A stretch of 64,000 nucleotides of DNA. It comes from Marinomonas fungiae (GTDB lineage Bacteria; Pseudomonadota; Gammaproteobacteria; Pseudomonadales; Marinomonadaceae). A program made the translations under genes and the position numbers. The notes beneath the pieces are model-generated. The model was not told the DNA's origin. It did not search any database and saw only the letters and a program-made list of their open reading frames with translations. Position 1 is the stretch's first letter. Each line of letters opens with the position of its first letter. Below are positions 37,479-48,578 of the stretch, piece by piece. The stretch lies in the NCBI RefSeq assembly GCF_001418205.1, contig NZ_LIQF01000004.1, positions 62,001 through 126,000 of the forward strand, written 5' to 3'.

Positions 37479-39023
37479 TTACCAAGTTTGTGTCGCTTTA
37501 AACTTCTCGATCGCTGACTTAAATGTGCCGGCGATTTCGTCGTTGTAATTACCAGTTTTGTTGATGTCTTGCATCATGGCAGCGTGTTCGCTGTTGATGT
37601 AGCTCAAGAACGCTTTTTCAAAACTAGCAATTTTGCTTGTTTCAACATCCGCAAGGTAGCCTTCGTTGGCAGCGTAAAGGATTACGCCCATGTCACCTAC
37701 TGACATTGGACTGAATTGTGCTTGTTTCATCAATTCAGTTACTTGCTTACCGTGCTCAAGTTGCTTACGAGTCGCATCATCAAGGTCAGAAGCGAACTGA
37801 GCGAATGCCGCCAATTCACGGTACTGAGCTAGAGCAAGACGGATACCGCCACCTAGCTTCTTGATGATTTTCGTTTGCGCTGCACCACCTACACGAGATA
37901 CCGAGATACCAGCGTTCATTGCAGGACGGATACCTGCGTTGAATGAGCTTGTTTCTAGGAAGATCTGACCGTCAGTGATAGAGATTACGTTCGTTGGTAC
38001 GAACGCAGATACGTCACCACCTTGAGTCTCGATGATAGGTAGAGCAGTCAAAGAACCTGTTTGACCTTTTACTTCACCGTTAGTGAATTTTTCTACGTAG
38101 TCAGCGTTTACACGAGACGCACGCTCTAGAAGACGAGAGTGCAAGTAGAAAACGTCACCTGGGTAGGCTTCACGGCCTGGTGGACGACGTAGTAGCAATG
38201 AGATTTGACGGTAAGCCCAAGCTTGTTTCGTCAAGTCATCGTATACGATCAACGCGTCTTCACCGCGGTCACGGAAGTATTCGCCCATAGAACAGCCAGA
38301 GTATGGAGCCAAGAACTGCATTGATGCAGGATCAGCGGCACCCGCTACGACAACAGTGGTGTATGCCATTGCGCCGTTTTCTTCAAGCTTACGTACTACG
38401 TTTGCGATAGTAGATTGTTTTTGACCGATCGCAACGTACACACACTTAATGCCAGAGTCTTTCTGAGCAATGATAGTGTCGATTGCTAGAGCCGTTTTAC
38501 CGATCTGACGGTCACCGATGATCAACTCACGCTGACCACGACCGATTGGCACCATTGAGTCAATCGCTTTGTAACCAGTTTGAACTGGTTGATCAACGCC
38601 TTGACGCGCGATTACACCAGGTGCAACCTTTTCTACTGCGTCAGTTAGTTGTGCTTTAACAGGGCCTTTACCGTCGATTGGGTTACCAAGCGCGTCAACA
38701 ACGCGACCTAGTAGCTCAGGGCCTACTGGTACTTCAAGGATACGACCAGTACATTTTGCTTTTTGACCTTCTACAAGGTCTTGGTAGTTACCTAGTACTA
38801 CGGCACCAACAGAGTCACGCTCTAGGTTCAATGCCATACCATAGACACCACCAGGGAACTCAATCATTTCCCCGTACATTACGTCAGCTAGACCGTGGAT
38901 CAATACGATACCGTCTGCAACGCTGACAATTGTGCCCTCATTCTGGGCATCTGAAGACACATCAAGTGATTCGATGCGCTTCTTAATGATCTCGCTGATC
39001 TCAGATGGATTCAGTTGCTGCAT
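37479..39023 (-). CDS. atpA: F1 ATP synthase alpha subunit
   Basis: Non-catalytic nucleotide-binding subunit, 514 residues. The P-loop is [15 protein letters not shown], preceded by [14 protein letters not shown]. The family signature is in [11 protein letters not shown], with the catalytic-site Arg. The N-terminus [18 protein letters not shown] binds the delta stator. Length matches E. coli (513). Confidence 0.98.
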   Translation of the reverse strand: MQQLNPSEISEIIKKRIESLDVSSDAQNEGTIVSVADGIVLIHGLADVMYGEMIEFPGGVYGMALNLERDSVGAVVLGNYQDLVEGQKAKCTGRILEVPVGPELLGRVVDALGNPIDGKGPVKAQLTDAVEKVAPGVIARQGVDQPVQTGYKAIDSMVPIGRGQRELIIGDRQIGKTALAIDTIIAQKDSGIKCVYVAIGQKQSTIANVVRKLEENGAMAYTTVVVAGAADPASMQFLAPYSGCSMGEYFRDRGEDALIVYDDLTKQAWAYRQISLLLRRPPGREAYPGDVFYLHSRLLERASRVNADYVEKFTNGEVKGQTGSLTALPIIETQGGDVSAFVPTNVISITDGQIFLETSSFNAGIRPAMNAGISVSRVGGAAQTKIIKKLGGGIRLALAQYRELAAFAQFASDLDDATRKQLEHGKQVTELMKQAQFSPMSVGDMGVILYAANEGYLADVETSKIASFEKAFLSYINSEHAAMMQDINKTGNYNDEIAGTFKSAIEKFKATQTW

Positions 39024-39059
39024 GCTAAATTCCTCAACCCTGGTTTCTTAGTTGAAACC

Positions 39060-39596
39060 TTAGGAGTTTATCGCTTCGGCCAGTTTCGCCAGTTTTCCGC
39101 GTACTGAACCGTCGATGATTAAATCACCGGTACGGATTACCACGCCACCAATAAGGCTTGCGTCTGTTTCACTGGTTAAATTGACTTTACGATCCAATTT
39201 TGTACCCAGTGAAGCGGCCAGTGTTTGTTCTTGTTCAGCTGTCAACGCAAAAGCAGAGGTAACAACTACATCTACTGCTTTTTCGTAGTTCAGTTTGAAC
39301 TGTTCAAATAACTCAGAAATCGCTGGAAGAAGCGTTAGACGCTTATTCTCTGCAAGGCTAAGCAAGTAAGCTTTTCCTGCATCAGTGATGACTTCGTTAC
39401 ACACTTCCGCTAGAGCCGTTGCCTTCTCTTGCGCACTAAAAGCCGGGTTTTGAAGGGCTACGTGTAGCTTTGGCGCTTCTGTAGCAGTAGCCAATATGCT
39501 TAGCATATTGGCCCACTCAGCTACTTGGCCATTCTCACGAGCGACTTCAAAAGCTGCTTTGGCGTATGGTCGCGCGACTGTTTTTAATTCAGCCAT
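39060..39596 (-). CDS. atpH: F1 ATP synthase delta subunit
   Basis: Peripheral-stalk subunit linking the F1 alpha N-termini to b, 178 residues. The N-terminal helical bundle is visible (ARPYAKAAFEVARENGQVAEW). The C-terminal family signature follows in TDASLIGGVVIRTGDLIIDGS. It sits between atpF and atpA as usual. Confidence 0.95.
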   Translation of the reverse strand: MAELKTVARPYAKAAFEVARENGQVAEWANMLSILATATEAPKLHVALQNPAFSAQEKATALAEVCNEVITDAGKAYLLSLAENKRLTLLPAISELFEQFKLNYEKAVDVVVTSAFALTAEQEQTLAASLGTKLDRKVNLTSETDASLIGGVVIRTGDLIIDGSVRGKLAKLAEAINS

Positions 39597-39607
39597 AGGA
39601 CCCTCGC

Positions 39608-40078
39608 TTATAGCTCTTTGGCGAGTTGTTCAACGATCTCGCTGTGTGCTTTTACGTCAACGCTGGCACCCAAAATCTTCTCTGCACCGCTAAGAGCTAG
39701 AGCTGAAACTTGTGCACGTAGTGCTTCTTTAGCACGTACAACATCTTGTTCAATCTCTGCTTGAGCCGCATCACGTAGGCGTTTGCCGTCGCTTAGCGCT
39801 TGCTCTTTTGCTTCATCAATGATTTGGTTAGCACGTTTGTTGGCTTGTTCAATAATCTCGGCCGCTTGTTCCTTGCTTTCACGTAGTGTCTTAGTCGCTT
39901 GCTCTTGAGCTAGCTCTAGATCACGTGAAGCACGGTTAGCTGCTTCCAAACCGTCTGCAATTTTCTTGCTACGCTCTTCGAGCGCAGCAATGACTGGTGG
40001 CCACACAAACTTCATGCAGAACCACACAAAAATAGCAAACGAGATAGCTTGGCCTATTAGTGTGAGATTAATATTCAC
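39608..40078 (-). CDS. atpF: F0 ATP synthase b subunit
   Basis: Peripheral stalk, 156 residues, matching the E. coli length. An N-terminal membrane helix ([20 protein letters not shown]) is followed by a long charged coiled coil ([17 protein letters not shown] onward) that dimerises and binds delta. A single b gene is present, as in other gammaproteobacteria. Confidence 0.96.
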   Translation of the reverse strand: MNINLTLIGQAISFAIFVWFCMKFVWPPVIAALEERSKKIADGLEAANRASRDLELAQEQATKTLRESKEQAAEIIEQANKRANQIIDEAKEQALSDGKRLRDAAQAEIEQDVVRAKEALRAQVSALALSGAEKILGASVDVKAHSEIVEQLAKEL

Positions 40079-40138
40079 GCAAATATCCTCGCTCTAGTCG
40101 TTCAAAATTAATAAATCACTTCAAAGTAAAGCGACGTA

Positions 40139-40411
<273 letters not shown>

Positions 40412-40462
40412 TCACAGTTTTTTAAGATTAAAGGTTTAAAAAAATCGTTATACAACGCGATC

Positions 40463-41302
<840 letters not shown>

Positions 41303-41341
41303 TCAATGATTAAAACCGTCCCCATCTACTACTTATACTTA

Positions 41342-41746
41342 TCAGTACTTGAGCAGTAGCGGGCTGAGCCAATGGCTCAAAATTGCAATGCCGAAGCCAG
41401 CGAATAACGCGCCTGGGGCAATGGGCTTGAGTAAAATAAATACGGCAGCTAATAGAATAGCTGTCAGCACCAATTTGCCTGCTTCACCTCGGTAAAAGGA
41501 CTTCACCACGTCTTTCGCGGCGCGCGTCCCAGCATGTCCGAATACTCGCCATGCCATGTAAAAACTGGGAAGTACGCTGGCCAAAGCCCCCGCTAAAAAC
41601 GAGTAGGCGTATAGACCATCGTAAATCACATAAATTCCAGCGCTAAGGCAAAAAACTAGCACGAGTTGTATTGCAATAAAGCGAAACACAGCACGTTTTT
41701 TAGCGGCTAATAAAGCACTCGCCTTCAGCGGTTTGCTATGAGCCAT
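41342..41746 (-). CDS. atpI: ATP synthase protein I
   Basis: Small membrane protein of 134 residues with four hydrophobic segments. It is the usual first gene of the atp operon and helps c-ring assembly. AGALASVLPSFYMAWRVFG in the middle fits the AtpI family. It is poorly conserved, so the call leans on position, 57 bases before atpB. The atp promoter probably lies in the 180 bases upstream (41747-41926). Confidence 0.88.
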   Translation of the reverse strand: MAHSKPLKASALLAAKKRAVFRFIAIQLVLVFCLSAGIYVIYDGLYAYSFLAGALASVLPSFYMAWRVFGHAGTRAAKDVVKSFYRGEAGKLVLTAILLAAVFILLKPIAPGALFAGFGIAILSHWLSPLLLKY

Positions 41747-41926
41747 CGAATTCCCCTAGCTTGATGCACCATTGCAAAGCAAAAAATACGCATACAATGT
41801 GATCAATTTTAAAATCCGACGCATTATATGGGTTCTGTTGAGAGGGTTCAATACAAACACGGTATAGAAAGTGCACTATTAGCCTAATGTCTAGTGAATT
41901 GGGTGACTAGCGCACCAAATTAGCAA

Positions 41927-42823
41927 TTAAACGCCAAAAAGCTCACTCATCATGGCCTCTAAATGGGCCTGATCACGGTACTCGATGACCAATTTGCCTT
42001 TGCCTTTTGCACTCGGCTGAATCTTTACATTGGACTGAATCTTGTCCGAAATTTTCGAAGCATGAGAAGAAAAATCCGGCAGTGCTGGCTTTTCTATTCT
42101 TTCTTCTGGATTTTGGTAGGTTTTCACCAATTTTTCCGTTTCTCGAACGGACAAAGACTTGGTGATAACAAGTGATGCCGCTTGAGCTTGATGCTCAGCT
42201 TCAAGTGCTAGCAGGGCACGCGCATGACCCATTTCAATGTCGCCATGTTCCAATAGTCGACGCACATCGGGGGTGAGATTAAGGAGGCGTAAAATGTTGG
42301 CAACCGCTGAGCGAGATTTGCCCACCGTATCAGCCACTTGTTGTTGTGTTAGGCTAAACTCTTCTACCAGACGCTGCAGCGCCATGGCTTCTTCAACGGG
42401 ATTTAAATCTTCCCGTTGAATGTTTTCGATCAGGGCCAACACGACGGCATCAGAATCTTCCACATGACGAATAATCACTGGCACCTTGTCTAAGCCAGCA
42501 ATTTTCGCCGCTCGCCAACGGCGTTCACCGGCAATGATTTCATAGCGTTGCTCGGCAATAGGACGCACGACGATGGGTTGCATGATACCTTGGTTTCGAA
42601 TCGAGTTGGCGAGATCGTCCAATTGATTCGGGTTCATATCACGACGCGGTTGAAATTTCCCTTTGCTTAGCCAGTCCACAGGCAAGTATGTTAATCCTTG
42701 AATCGTGTTCTCAGTTTTAACATTACTGCCTTCACCAGTCTCCATTGCATCCAGAGCTGGCGCCGCTTTAGGCGCTAGTAAAGCATCTAAACCGCGACCT
42801 AATCCGCGCTTTTTCATCGTCAT
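41927..42823 (-). CDS. parB: Chromosome-partitioning protein ParB
   Basis: CTP-dependent parS-binding clamp, 298 residues. It begins MKKRGLGRGLDALLAP, the ParA-stimulating start of the family. The CTP-binding ParB/Srx fold shows LPVDWLSKGKFQPRR and the GERRWRAAK motif. The helix-turn-helix (LTQQQVADTVGKSRSAVANILRLL) and the C-terminal dimerisation domain follow. Start ATG 42823 with AAAGG upstream. It pairs with parA (29-base gap) and with the parS-like site at 62127. Confidence 0.96.
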   Translation of the reverse strand: MTMKKRGLGRGLDALLAPKAAPALDAMETGEGSNVKTENTIQGLTYLPVDWLSKGKFQPRRDMNPNQLDDLANSIRNQGIMQPIVVRPIAEQRYEIIAGERRWRAAKIAGLDKVPVIIRHVEDSDAVVLALIENIQREDLNPVEEAMALQRLVEEFSLTQQQVADTVGKSRSAVANILRLLNLTPDVRRLLEHGDIEMGHARALLALEAEHQAQAASLVITKSLSVRETEKLVKTYQNPEERIEKPALPDFSSHASKISDKIQSNVKIQPSAKGKGKLVIEYRDQAHLEAMMSELFGV

Positions 42824-42852
42824 TCCAATCAACCTTTATTGTGAATCGGGCA

Positions 42853-43626
42853 TTACGCCGCCACGGCACGTTTACGAATAAACTCTCCGGCTAGGGCAAG
42901 GTAAGCCACTGCGCCACGGGACTGTTTTTCATAATGCAGTACCGGTAAACCGTAACTCGGTGCCTCCGCTAAGCGAATATTACGCGGAATCACCGTATCA
43001 AATACTTTATCGCCAAAATACTCGACCAACTGTGTTGATACATCGTGGGTCAAGCTAGGGCGCGGGTCGTACATAGTACGCAATATGCCTTCGATCGTCA
43101 GTGCTGGGTTTAATGCTGTGGAGATCGTCTCAATGGTTTGCAACAAGGCAGTCAAACCTTCTAAGGCATAGTATTCACACTGCACAGGGATCAGCACCCC
43201 TTGCGCCGCCGCCAAAGCATTCACCGTCAGCATGTTCAGTGATGGCGGACAATCTAGCAGAATGTAGTCGAAGTCATTCTCCACTTCATACAAACCTGCA
43301 CGCAAACGCGTTTCTTTGCTTGGTAAATCCAGTAGTACAACTTCGGCCCCCGTCAGATCACCATTGGCTGGCAATACTGTGTAGCCCGCCGTTTCACTGT
43401 AGGTCATGACTTCTTTAACACCATGGGTACCGACTAACACATCAAACACAGACTTTTCGAGTTCTTCTTTGTGCAGACCGCTTCCTGTGGTTGCATTGCC
43501 CTGAGGATCGAGGTCAATCAAAAGCACTCGGCGCTTCATAGCACCTAATGAGGCAGCTAAGTTGACACAAGTTGTCGTCTTGCCAACACCGCCTTTTTGA
43601 TTGGTCACTGCGATGATTCGCGCCAT
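42853..43626 (-). CDS. parA: Chromosome-partitioning ATPase ParA
   Basis: Walker-type ATPase forming DNA-bound gradients that move ParB-parS complexes, 257 residues. The deviant Walker A is KGGVGKTTTCVNLAASLG, starting at residue 11. The Walker A' region is LLIDLDPQGNATTG and Walker B is YILLDCPPSL. The short form without an N-terminal HTH is typical of chromosomal ParA. It is in operon with rsmG (7-base gap) and parB. Confidence 0.96.
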   Translation of the reverse strand: MARIIAVTNQKGGVGKTTTCVNLAASLGAMKRRVLLIDLDPQGNATTGSGLHKEELEKSVFDVLVGTHGVKEVMTYSETAGYTVLPANGDLTGAEVVLLDLPSKETRLRAGLYEVENDFDYILLDCPPSLNMLTVNALAAAQGVLIPVQCEYYALEGLTALLQTIETISTALNPALTIEGILRTMYDPRPSLTHDVSTQLVEYFGDKVFDTVIPRNIRLAEAPSYGLPVLHYEKQSRGAVAYLALAGEFIRKRAVAA

Positions 43627-43633
43627 AGTTTTA

Positions 43634-44260
43634 CTATCCTTTGCGGGTCATGATCACCATATGACGTTCTGCATCAATGGTGGGTACAGTCAATGGTTGA
43701 ATCTCTTGTACCGTTACTGTGTCTGGTAGTTGTGCCAACTCATCATGAGGATACACACCTTTCATGGCTAAGAAATTACCACTTGCCGACGGTAATGGTA
43801 AGCACCAATTAATCATGTCTTCAAGAGAAGCAAAGGCACGGGATGTGACGTGGTCGTAAACGCCTTGATGGGCATGATTTTCAACACGCTCATTCGCCAC
43901 AGTTACGTTTTTCAAGCCCATTTCCATTTTTACTTGAGTCAAAAAACGTGTCTTTTTGCCATTGCTATCCAGCAAGGTAAAGTCATGCTCTGGCAAACAG
44001 ATCGCGAGCACCATGCCAGGTAGACCTGGGCCTGTGCCCACATCAATAACTTTCTTACCAGTAATGAAAGGAAGGGTCGCAAGGCTGTCCAGTAGGTGTA
44101 AAGACACCATTTTGTCCGCATCGCGAATGGCGGTCAGGTTGTACGCCTTGTTCCATTTTTCCAGTAAACCTAGATATTGAACAAGACGCTCAACCGTCTC
44201 ATCAGAAAGCGAGATGCCCATATCGTCGGCACCTCGTTTGAGGGTATCAAAATAACTCAC
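43634..44260 (-). CDS. rsmG: 16S rRNA m7G527 methyltransferase RsmG (GidB)
   Basis: SAM-dependent methyltransferase for G527 of 16S rRNA, 208 residues. WNKAYNLTAIRD and the SAM-binding loop VIDVGTGPGLPGMVLAI are conserved, and HVTSRAFASLEDMINW follows. Standard neighbour of mnmG and parA in gammaproteobacteria. Confidence 0.95.
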   Translation of the reverse strand: MSYFDTLKRGADDMGISLSDETVERLVQYLGLLEKWNKAYNLTAIRDADKMVSLHLLDSLATLPFITGKKVIDVGTGPGLPGMVLAICLPEHDFTLLDSNGKKTRFLTQVKMEMGLKNVTVANERVENHAHQGVYDHVTSRAFASLEDMINWCLPLPSASGNFLAMKGVYPHDELAQLPDTVTVQEIQPLTVPTIDAERHMVIMTRKG

Positions 44261-44297
44261 AATGATTCCTAGAAATGCATACTAATGGATGCTGATT

Positions 44298-46187
44298 CTA
44301 GGCACTTTTGCTGCTCATGGCACGTTTTTTCAAGTGAACCAACAGTAAAGATACGGCGGCTGGCGTAACACCTTGAATACGAGAGGCTGCCGCTAAGGTC
44401 GCTGGGCGCGCTTCCGTCAACTTTTGTTTTACTTCATTCGACAAGCCGTCAATCACCGAGTAATCAATGTTTGCTGGCAACGGCGTATTTTCCTGGCGGC
44501 GTAGACGCTCAATATCTTCCGCTTGACGAGAAATATAACCTGCATACTTCACTGAAATTTGCACCTGCTCTGCAACTTGCTCAGGTACAGGCTGTTCTGG
44601 GGCATTTTTCAAGTTTGCGACGTCGGCGTATTCCACATTGGGACGTTTCAATAAATCCAGCAAGCTGTACTCGTGGCTAATTGGCGTTTCCAATTTAGGA
44701 TTGATCGCTTCCGCCTCAGGCGTATTTGGCACAATCCAAGAAGATTTCATGCGTTGCGTTTCTTTTTCGATGGCCTCGCGTTTCTCGCAGAATGCTGCCC
44801 AACGCTGCTCCGATACCAAGCCCACTTCATGGGCTTTTTCAGTTAAACGCATATCGGCGTTGTCTTCACGCAGAATTAAGCGGTATTCCGCACGGCTGGT
44901 AAACATTCGGTACGGCTCTTTGGTGCCCATGGAGATTAGATCATCTACCAGTACACCAAGATACGCTTCGTCACGACGCGGAGTCCAAGCGTCTTTGCCT
45001 TGGGCTTGCAATGCGGCGTTCATTCCGGCCAACAAACCTTGCGCCCCCGCCTCTTCATAACCCGTCGTACCGTTAATTTGACCGGCAAAGAACAGGCTTT
45101 CCATATGCTTGGTTTCAAGTGAGTACTTCAGATCTTGAGGGTTGAAGTAGTCGTACTCAATAGCATAACCCGGGCGTGTAATGTGGGCGTTTTCCAGTCC
45201 TTTCATGGAACGAATCAAATCTAACTGCACATCAAACGGCAAGGAAGTCGAAATACCATTCGGATAAAGCTCATGGGTGGTCAAGCCTTCTGGCTCAATA
45301 AACACCTGATGCGAGTTTTTATCAGCGAAACGTACGATCTTATCTTCGATCGATGGACAGTAACGAGGACCAATCCCTTCAATCACACCAGCATACATAG
45401 GTGAGCGATCCATCCCGGCACGAATAATGTCGTGAGTTTGCTCGTTTGTATGCGTAATAAAGCAGTTAATCTGCTGTGGATGCAGTGCCCGGCTGCCCAT
45501 GTAAGACATCACCGGCGTTACATCATCACCAGGTTGGGTTTGCATCACCGAAAAGTCGACAGTGCGGGCATCGATACGCGGTGGGGTTCCGGTCTTTAAT
45601 CGGTCAATACGGAATGGTAACGCACGTAATTTCTGTGCCAAGCCAATCGATGCAGGATCACCGGCACGTCCACCCGAATAATTCTGCATGCCAACATGGA
45701 TAATGCCGCCTAGGAAAGTGCCGGTCGTCAAGACTACGGTTTTACCTAAAAAGCGGATACCACTTTGAGTCACGACGCCACGAGCAGCGCCCTCTTCGAC
45801 AATCAGGTCTTCACAAGATTGCTGGAATAACCAAAGGTTTTCTTGGTTCTCCAACATATGGCGAATAGCAGCTTTATATAAAATACGGTCAGCTTGTGCA
45901 CGGGTTGCACGAACCGCTGGTCCTTTACGGCTGTTTAGCGTACGAAATTGAATACCTGCCATATCCGTTGCCAATGCCATGGCTCCGTCTAAAGCATCAA
46001 TTTCTTTAACTAGGTGGGACTTCCCAATACCACCGATCGCAGGGTTACAAGACATTTGCCCCAGCGTTTCAATATTGTGAGTAAGAAGAAGGGTTTTTAC
46101 ACCCATACGTGCTGCAGCAAGAGCGGCTTCGGTACCAGCATGGCCGCCGCCGACTACAATCACATCAAAGCGAGTTGGGAAATCCAC
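44298..46187 (-). CDS. mnmG: tRNA uridine 5-carboxymethylaminomethyl modification enzyme MnmG (GidA)
   Basis: FAD-dependent enzyme modifying U34 of tRNAs with MnmE, 629 residues, full length. The N-terminal FAD fold is [21 protein letters not shown], and [23 protein letters not shown] carries a conserved region. Later motifs are [11 protein letters not shown] and [20 protein letters not shown]. It starts at the edge of the AT-rich DnaA-box region at 46.2 kb. Confidence 0.97.
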   Translation of the reverse strand: MDFPTRFDVIVVGGGHAGTEAALAAARMGVKTLLLTHNIETLGQMSCNPAIGGIGKSHLVKEIDALDGAMALATDMAGIQFRTLNSRKGPAVRATRAQADRILYKAAIRHMLENQENLWLFQQSCEDLIVEEGAARGVVTQSGIRFLGKTVVLTTGTFLGGIIHVGMQNYSGGRAGDPASIGLAQKLRALPFRIDRLKTGTPPRIDARTVDFSVMQTQPGDDVTPVMSYMGSRALHPQQINCFITHTNEQTHDIIRAGMDRSPMYAGVIEGIGPRYCPSIEDKIVRFADKNSHQVFIEPEGLTTHELYPNGISTSLPFDVQLDLIRSMKGLENAHITRPGYAIEYDYFNPQDLKYSLETKHMESLFFAGQINGTTGYEEAGAQGLLAGMNAALQAQGKDAWTPRRDEAYLGVLVDDLISMGTKEPYRMFTSRAEYRLILREDNADMRLTEKAHEVGLVSEQRWAAFCEKREAIEKETQRMKSSWIVPNTPEAEAINPKLETPISHEYSLLDLLKRPNVEYADVANLKNAPEQPVPEQVAEQVQISVKYAGYISRQAEDIERLRRQENTPLPANIDYSVIDGLSNEVKQKLTEARPATLAAASRIQGVTPAAVSLLLVHLKKRAMSSKSA

Positions 46188-46850
46188 ACAAACCTCGGTA
46201 ATGAATAAAAAACGAACAGTTGATTTAACAAGGGCGCTAAGTATATCGGGTAAATTTCAAATTGAAAGAGACGTTCCACCCCATTAACCCGGTCATCAAA
46301 AATAATATAAGAATGATATATAGTGTTTTTTTTATGTTTAAGTTATTTATATACCAAGCCATTTTCTGTGGTTAACTTTAAAAAATCATTATACATCATT
46401 GATTTATACACATAAGAACTTGTTAAGTACCCCCCTATATTCCTGTGATGTGGATAACCTAATCCTGTGAATAAAAGTGTTAGTTATACAGTCTCTATTT
46501 TTTGACTTAAAACTGTCCCAACCTGTGCAAAACTTCTTATGCACTTATTACCGATGTTATCAACAGCGATTTTTTAAATTTTACCTATGCATAACTATAT
46601 GATTATGTTGATATTTTTATCTTTTTTTGGTTATTCATACAGGTAAAAATCCAAAATTTAATCCACAGATAAAAAGTTGGATTTTTTTCATGTTCTCGCT
46701 TTTTAATCAAAAAAATTGTGAATAAAATTTCTTGACAGCCTGATCTAATGCACTGCCCACATTGTGAATAAAGCAAGAAACCAGCTTTATCTCGATTATG
46801 TGGATAGATTAATGGCTTGATTACTTGCACTTTTGTGTACAACTATCTAT
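46188..46850. other. oriC: Origin-type DnaA-box cluster 1 (mnmG side)
   Basis: About 660 bases without a gene, strongly AT-rich. Boxes matching TTATNCACA exactly are at 46404-46412 (plus) and 46449-46457 (minus, TGTGGATAA). One-mismatch copies are at 46367-46375, 46466-46474, 46557-46565, 46659-46667, 46717-46725, 46763-46771 and 46799-46807. Runs of A/T between 46590 and 46640 and at 46680-46735 could be the unwinding element. The acuR promoter occupies the right edge. With cluster 2 it resembles the two-cluster arrangement known around mnmG and dnaA in Pseudomonas. Which cluster initiates cannot be settled by reading. Confidence 0.75.
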
Positions 46851-46853
46851 TTT
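46825..46853 (+). promoter_or_regulatory. Promoter of acuR-acuI
   Basis: TTGCAC (46825-46830), 17 nt, TATTTT (46848-46853). The -10 overlaps the left arm of the palindrome at 46851-46871, an arrangement suited to repression. Confidence 0.7.
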
Positions 46854-46871
46854 TAGACGAGCGGTCTAAAA
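46851..46871. promoter_or_regulatory. AcuR-type operator palindrome
   Basis: TTTTAGAC-N5-GTCTAAAA is a perfect 8-bp inverted repeat between the -10 and the acuR start codon. Size and position fit a TetR-family autoregulatory operator. Binding by the adjacent AcuR is inferred. Confidence 0.75.
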
Positions 46872-46883
46872 GAGGGTAAGTCA

Positions 46884-47510
46884 ATGAATGCAGTACAACC
46901 TCGTCGAGGGCGACCTAAACAAAACGATTTGAGCTATAGCGATACACGTGAGGCTTTATTACAGGCGGGTGTCGTTTGGCTGACACAATCAGGTTTTCAG
47001 GGTACGGGGCTAGAGCCGATGTTACGTTCTGCCCAGGTACCGAAAGGCTCCTTCTACCACTATTTTGATAGTAAAGAGGCGTTTGCTTTAGCGGTGTTGC
47101 AGCGTTATCGCGACTACTTTGAAAAGAAGCTTGACCGTTACTTGCTCGACGAACAGCTACCACCGTTAACGCGTTTACGTAACTTTGTAGAATCAGCCAA
47201 ATCTGGTATGGAGAAATATGCGTTTAAGCGCGGCTGTTTAGTAGGCAATTTGGAACAGGAAGCGACCGCTTTGCCTGAATCCTTACGCCAAGCGGTATTA
47301 GCAACCTATCAAAGTTGGCAAAACAAATTGGCTCAATGTTTGATGCTGGCTCAGCAGCAAGGTCTGTTGAGTCCTGATGCTGACGTGGAAGCTCTGGCGC
47401 ACATGTTTTGGGTCGGTTGGGAAGGCGCTGTGGCTCGTGCTCGTTTGATGCAATCAAGCAGCCCACTGGTGCAATTTGAGAAATTCTACTTAGCGGGGCT
47501 GCCTCGTTAA
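46884..47510 (+). CDS. acuR: TetR-family repressor AcuR (acrylate-responsive type)
   Basis: Regulator of 208 residues. The TetR DNA-binding domain has MLRSAQVPKGSFYHYFDSKEAFALA, split across helix 3. The ligand-domain motif AFKRGCLVGNLEQEATALP closely follows Rhodobacter sphaeroides AcuR (FRRGCLVGNLGQE, recalled). FWVGWEGAVARARL is also shared. AcuR in R. sphaeroides represses acuR-acuI-dddL until acrylate is present. Here it starts at ATG 46884 after AGAGGG, with a palindromic operator before it and acuI 44 bases after. No dddL or other DMSP-lyase gene is in the window. Confidence 0.87.
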   Translation: MNAVQPRRGRPKQNDLSYSDTREALLQAGVVWLTQSGFQGTGLEPMLRSAQVPKGSFYHYFDSKEAFALAVLQRYRDYFEKKLDRYLLDEQLPPLTRLRNFVESAKSGMEKYAFKRGCLVGNLEQEATALPESLRQAVLATYQSWQNKLAQCLMLAQQQGLLSPDADVEALAHMFWVGWEGAVARARLMQSSSPLVQFEKFYLAGLPR

Positions 47511-47554
47511 TTTTGTGTTTATGTTTAGACACTTGTTCGTTTTAGGAGAATAGT

Positions 47555-48532
47555 ATGTTTAACGCTGTAGTGATTAATAACGATGAACAAGGTTACCGTG
47601 CCAGCTTAGGCATTGTATCAGAACAGGATTTACCTGAAGGTGATGTGCAAATTGCCGTCCAAGCCAGTACGCTAAATTACAAAGATGCGCTAGCAATAAC
47701 CGGTAAATCTCCTGTGGTACGCCGATTCCCCATGGTGCCAGGTATTGATTTGGTCGGTAAGGTGCTATCGTCCAGCAGCGATCGCTTTCAAGTCGGTGAT
47801 CAAGTGCTTCTAAACGGCTTTGGTGTGGGAGAAACACACTGGGGTGGTTTATCTGAGCGGGCGAACTTAAACAGTGATTGGCTGATTGCCTTGCCTAGTG
47901 CCTTTACCCCTGAGCAAGCCATGGCTATTGGCACCGCCGGTTACACTGCAATGCTCAGTGTGCTGGCGCTGGAGAAGCATGGTTTAACCCCTGCCCATGG
48001 TCCGATCTTAGTCACAGGAGCCAATGGTGGCGTGGGTAGCTACGCTGTACGCTTGTTGAGTACCCTTGGTTTTGATGTGGTGGTCAGTACTGGACGCCCT
48101 GAAGAAAGTGATTACCTAAAATCTTTAGGCGCGAGCACCATCATTGATCGCGCTGAGCTTAGTGGCTCGGGCAAACCTTTACAAAAAGAACGTTGGGCGG
48201 GCGTGGTTGATTGTGTAGGCAGCCATACCTTGGTGAATGCGTGTGCGAGTACCCGTTATGGTGGTGCTGTGACAAGCTGTGGTTTGGCACAAGGGATGGA
48301 TTTCCCAGGCACCGTTATGCCTTTCATCTTACGTGGTGTGACGCTCTATGGGATCGACAGTGTGATGCGTCCGCTGGCGGATCGTGAAATGGCGTGGCAA
48401 CGTTTAGCGGAATTATTATCGGCAGACGATTTAAGCAAAATCAGTACGACCATTAGCTTAGCAGAGAGCCTTGAGTACGCTGAAAAACTGATTTATGGCA
48501 GTGTTCGGGGACGTGTTGTGGTGAAGATGTAA
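47555..48532 (+). CDS. acuI: Acrylyl-CoA reductase AcuI (YhdH)
   Basis: NADPH-dependent MDR enzyme of 325 residues reducing acryloyl-CoA to propionyl-CoA, a detoxification step in DMSP and acrylate metabolism. It aligns well with E. coli YhdH/AcuI: STLNYKDALAITGKSP, FPMVPGIDLVGKV, GVGETHWGGLSERA, the nucleotide loop LVTGANGGVGSYAVRLL, and TVMPFILRGVTLYGIDSVM. TAGGAGAATAGT precedes the ATG. It is in operon with acuR and ends at a bidirectional terminator. Confidence 0.94.
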   Translation: MFNAVVINNDEQGYRASLGIVSEQDLPEGDVQIAVQASTLNYKDALAITGKSPVVRRFPMVPGIDLVGKVLSSSSDRFQVGDQVLLNGFGVGETHWGGLSERANLNSDWLIALPSAFTPEQAMAIGTAGYTAMLSVLALEKHGLTPAHGPILVTGANGGVGSYAVRLLSTLGFDVVVSTGRPEESDYLKSLGASTIIDRAELSGSGKPLQKERWAGVVDCVGSHTLVNACASTRYGGAVTSCGLAQGMDFPGTVMPFILRGVTLYGIDSVMRPLADREMAWQRLAELLSADDLSKISTTISLAESLEYAEKLIYGSVRGRVVVKM

Positions 48533-48549
48533 GCTTCTCGACAGATAAT

Positions 48550-48577
48550 AAAACGCCCACCTTAGTGGGCGTTTTTG
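48550..48577. terminator. Bidirectional terminator between acuI and mnmE
   Basis: AAACGCCCAC (48551-48560) and GTGGGCGTTT (48565-48574) flank CTTA. A-runs and T-runs occur on either side, so it can serve both convergent genes. Confidence 0.9.
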
Positions 48578-48578
48578 C

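Noticed and set aside
39908..39923. Second parS site inside atpF
   Set aside because: TCACGTGA is present, but only about 12 of 16 positions match and it is under coding constraint.
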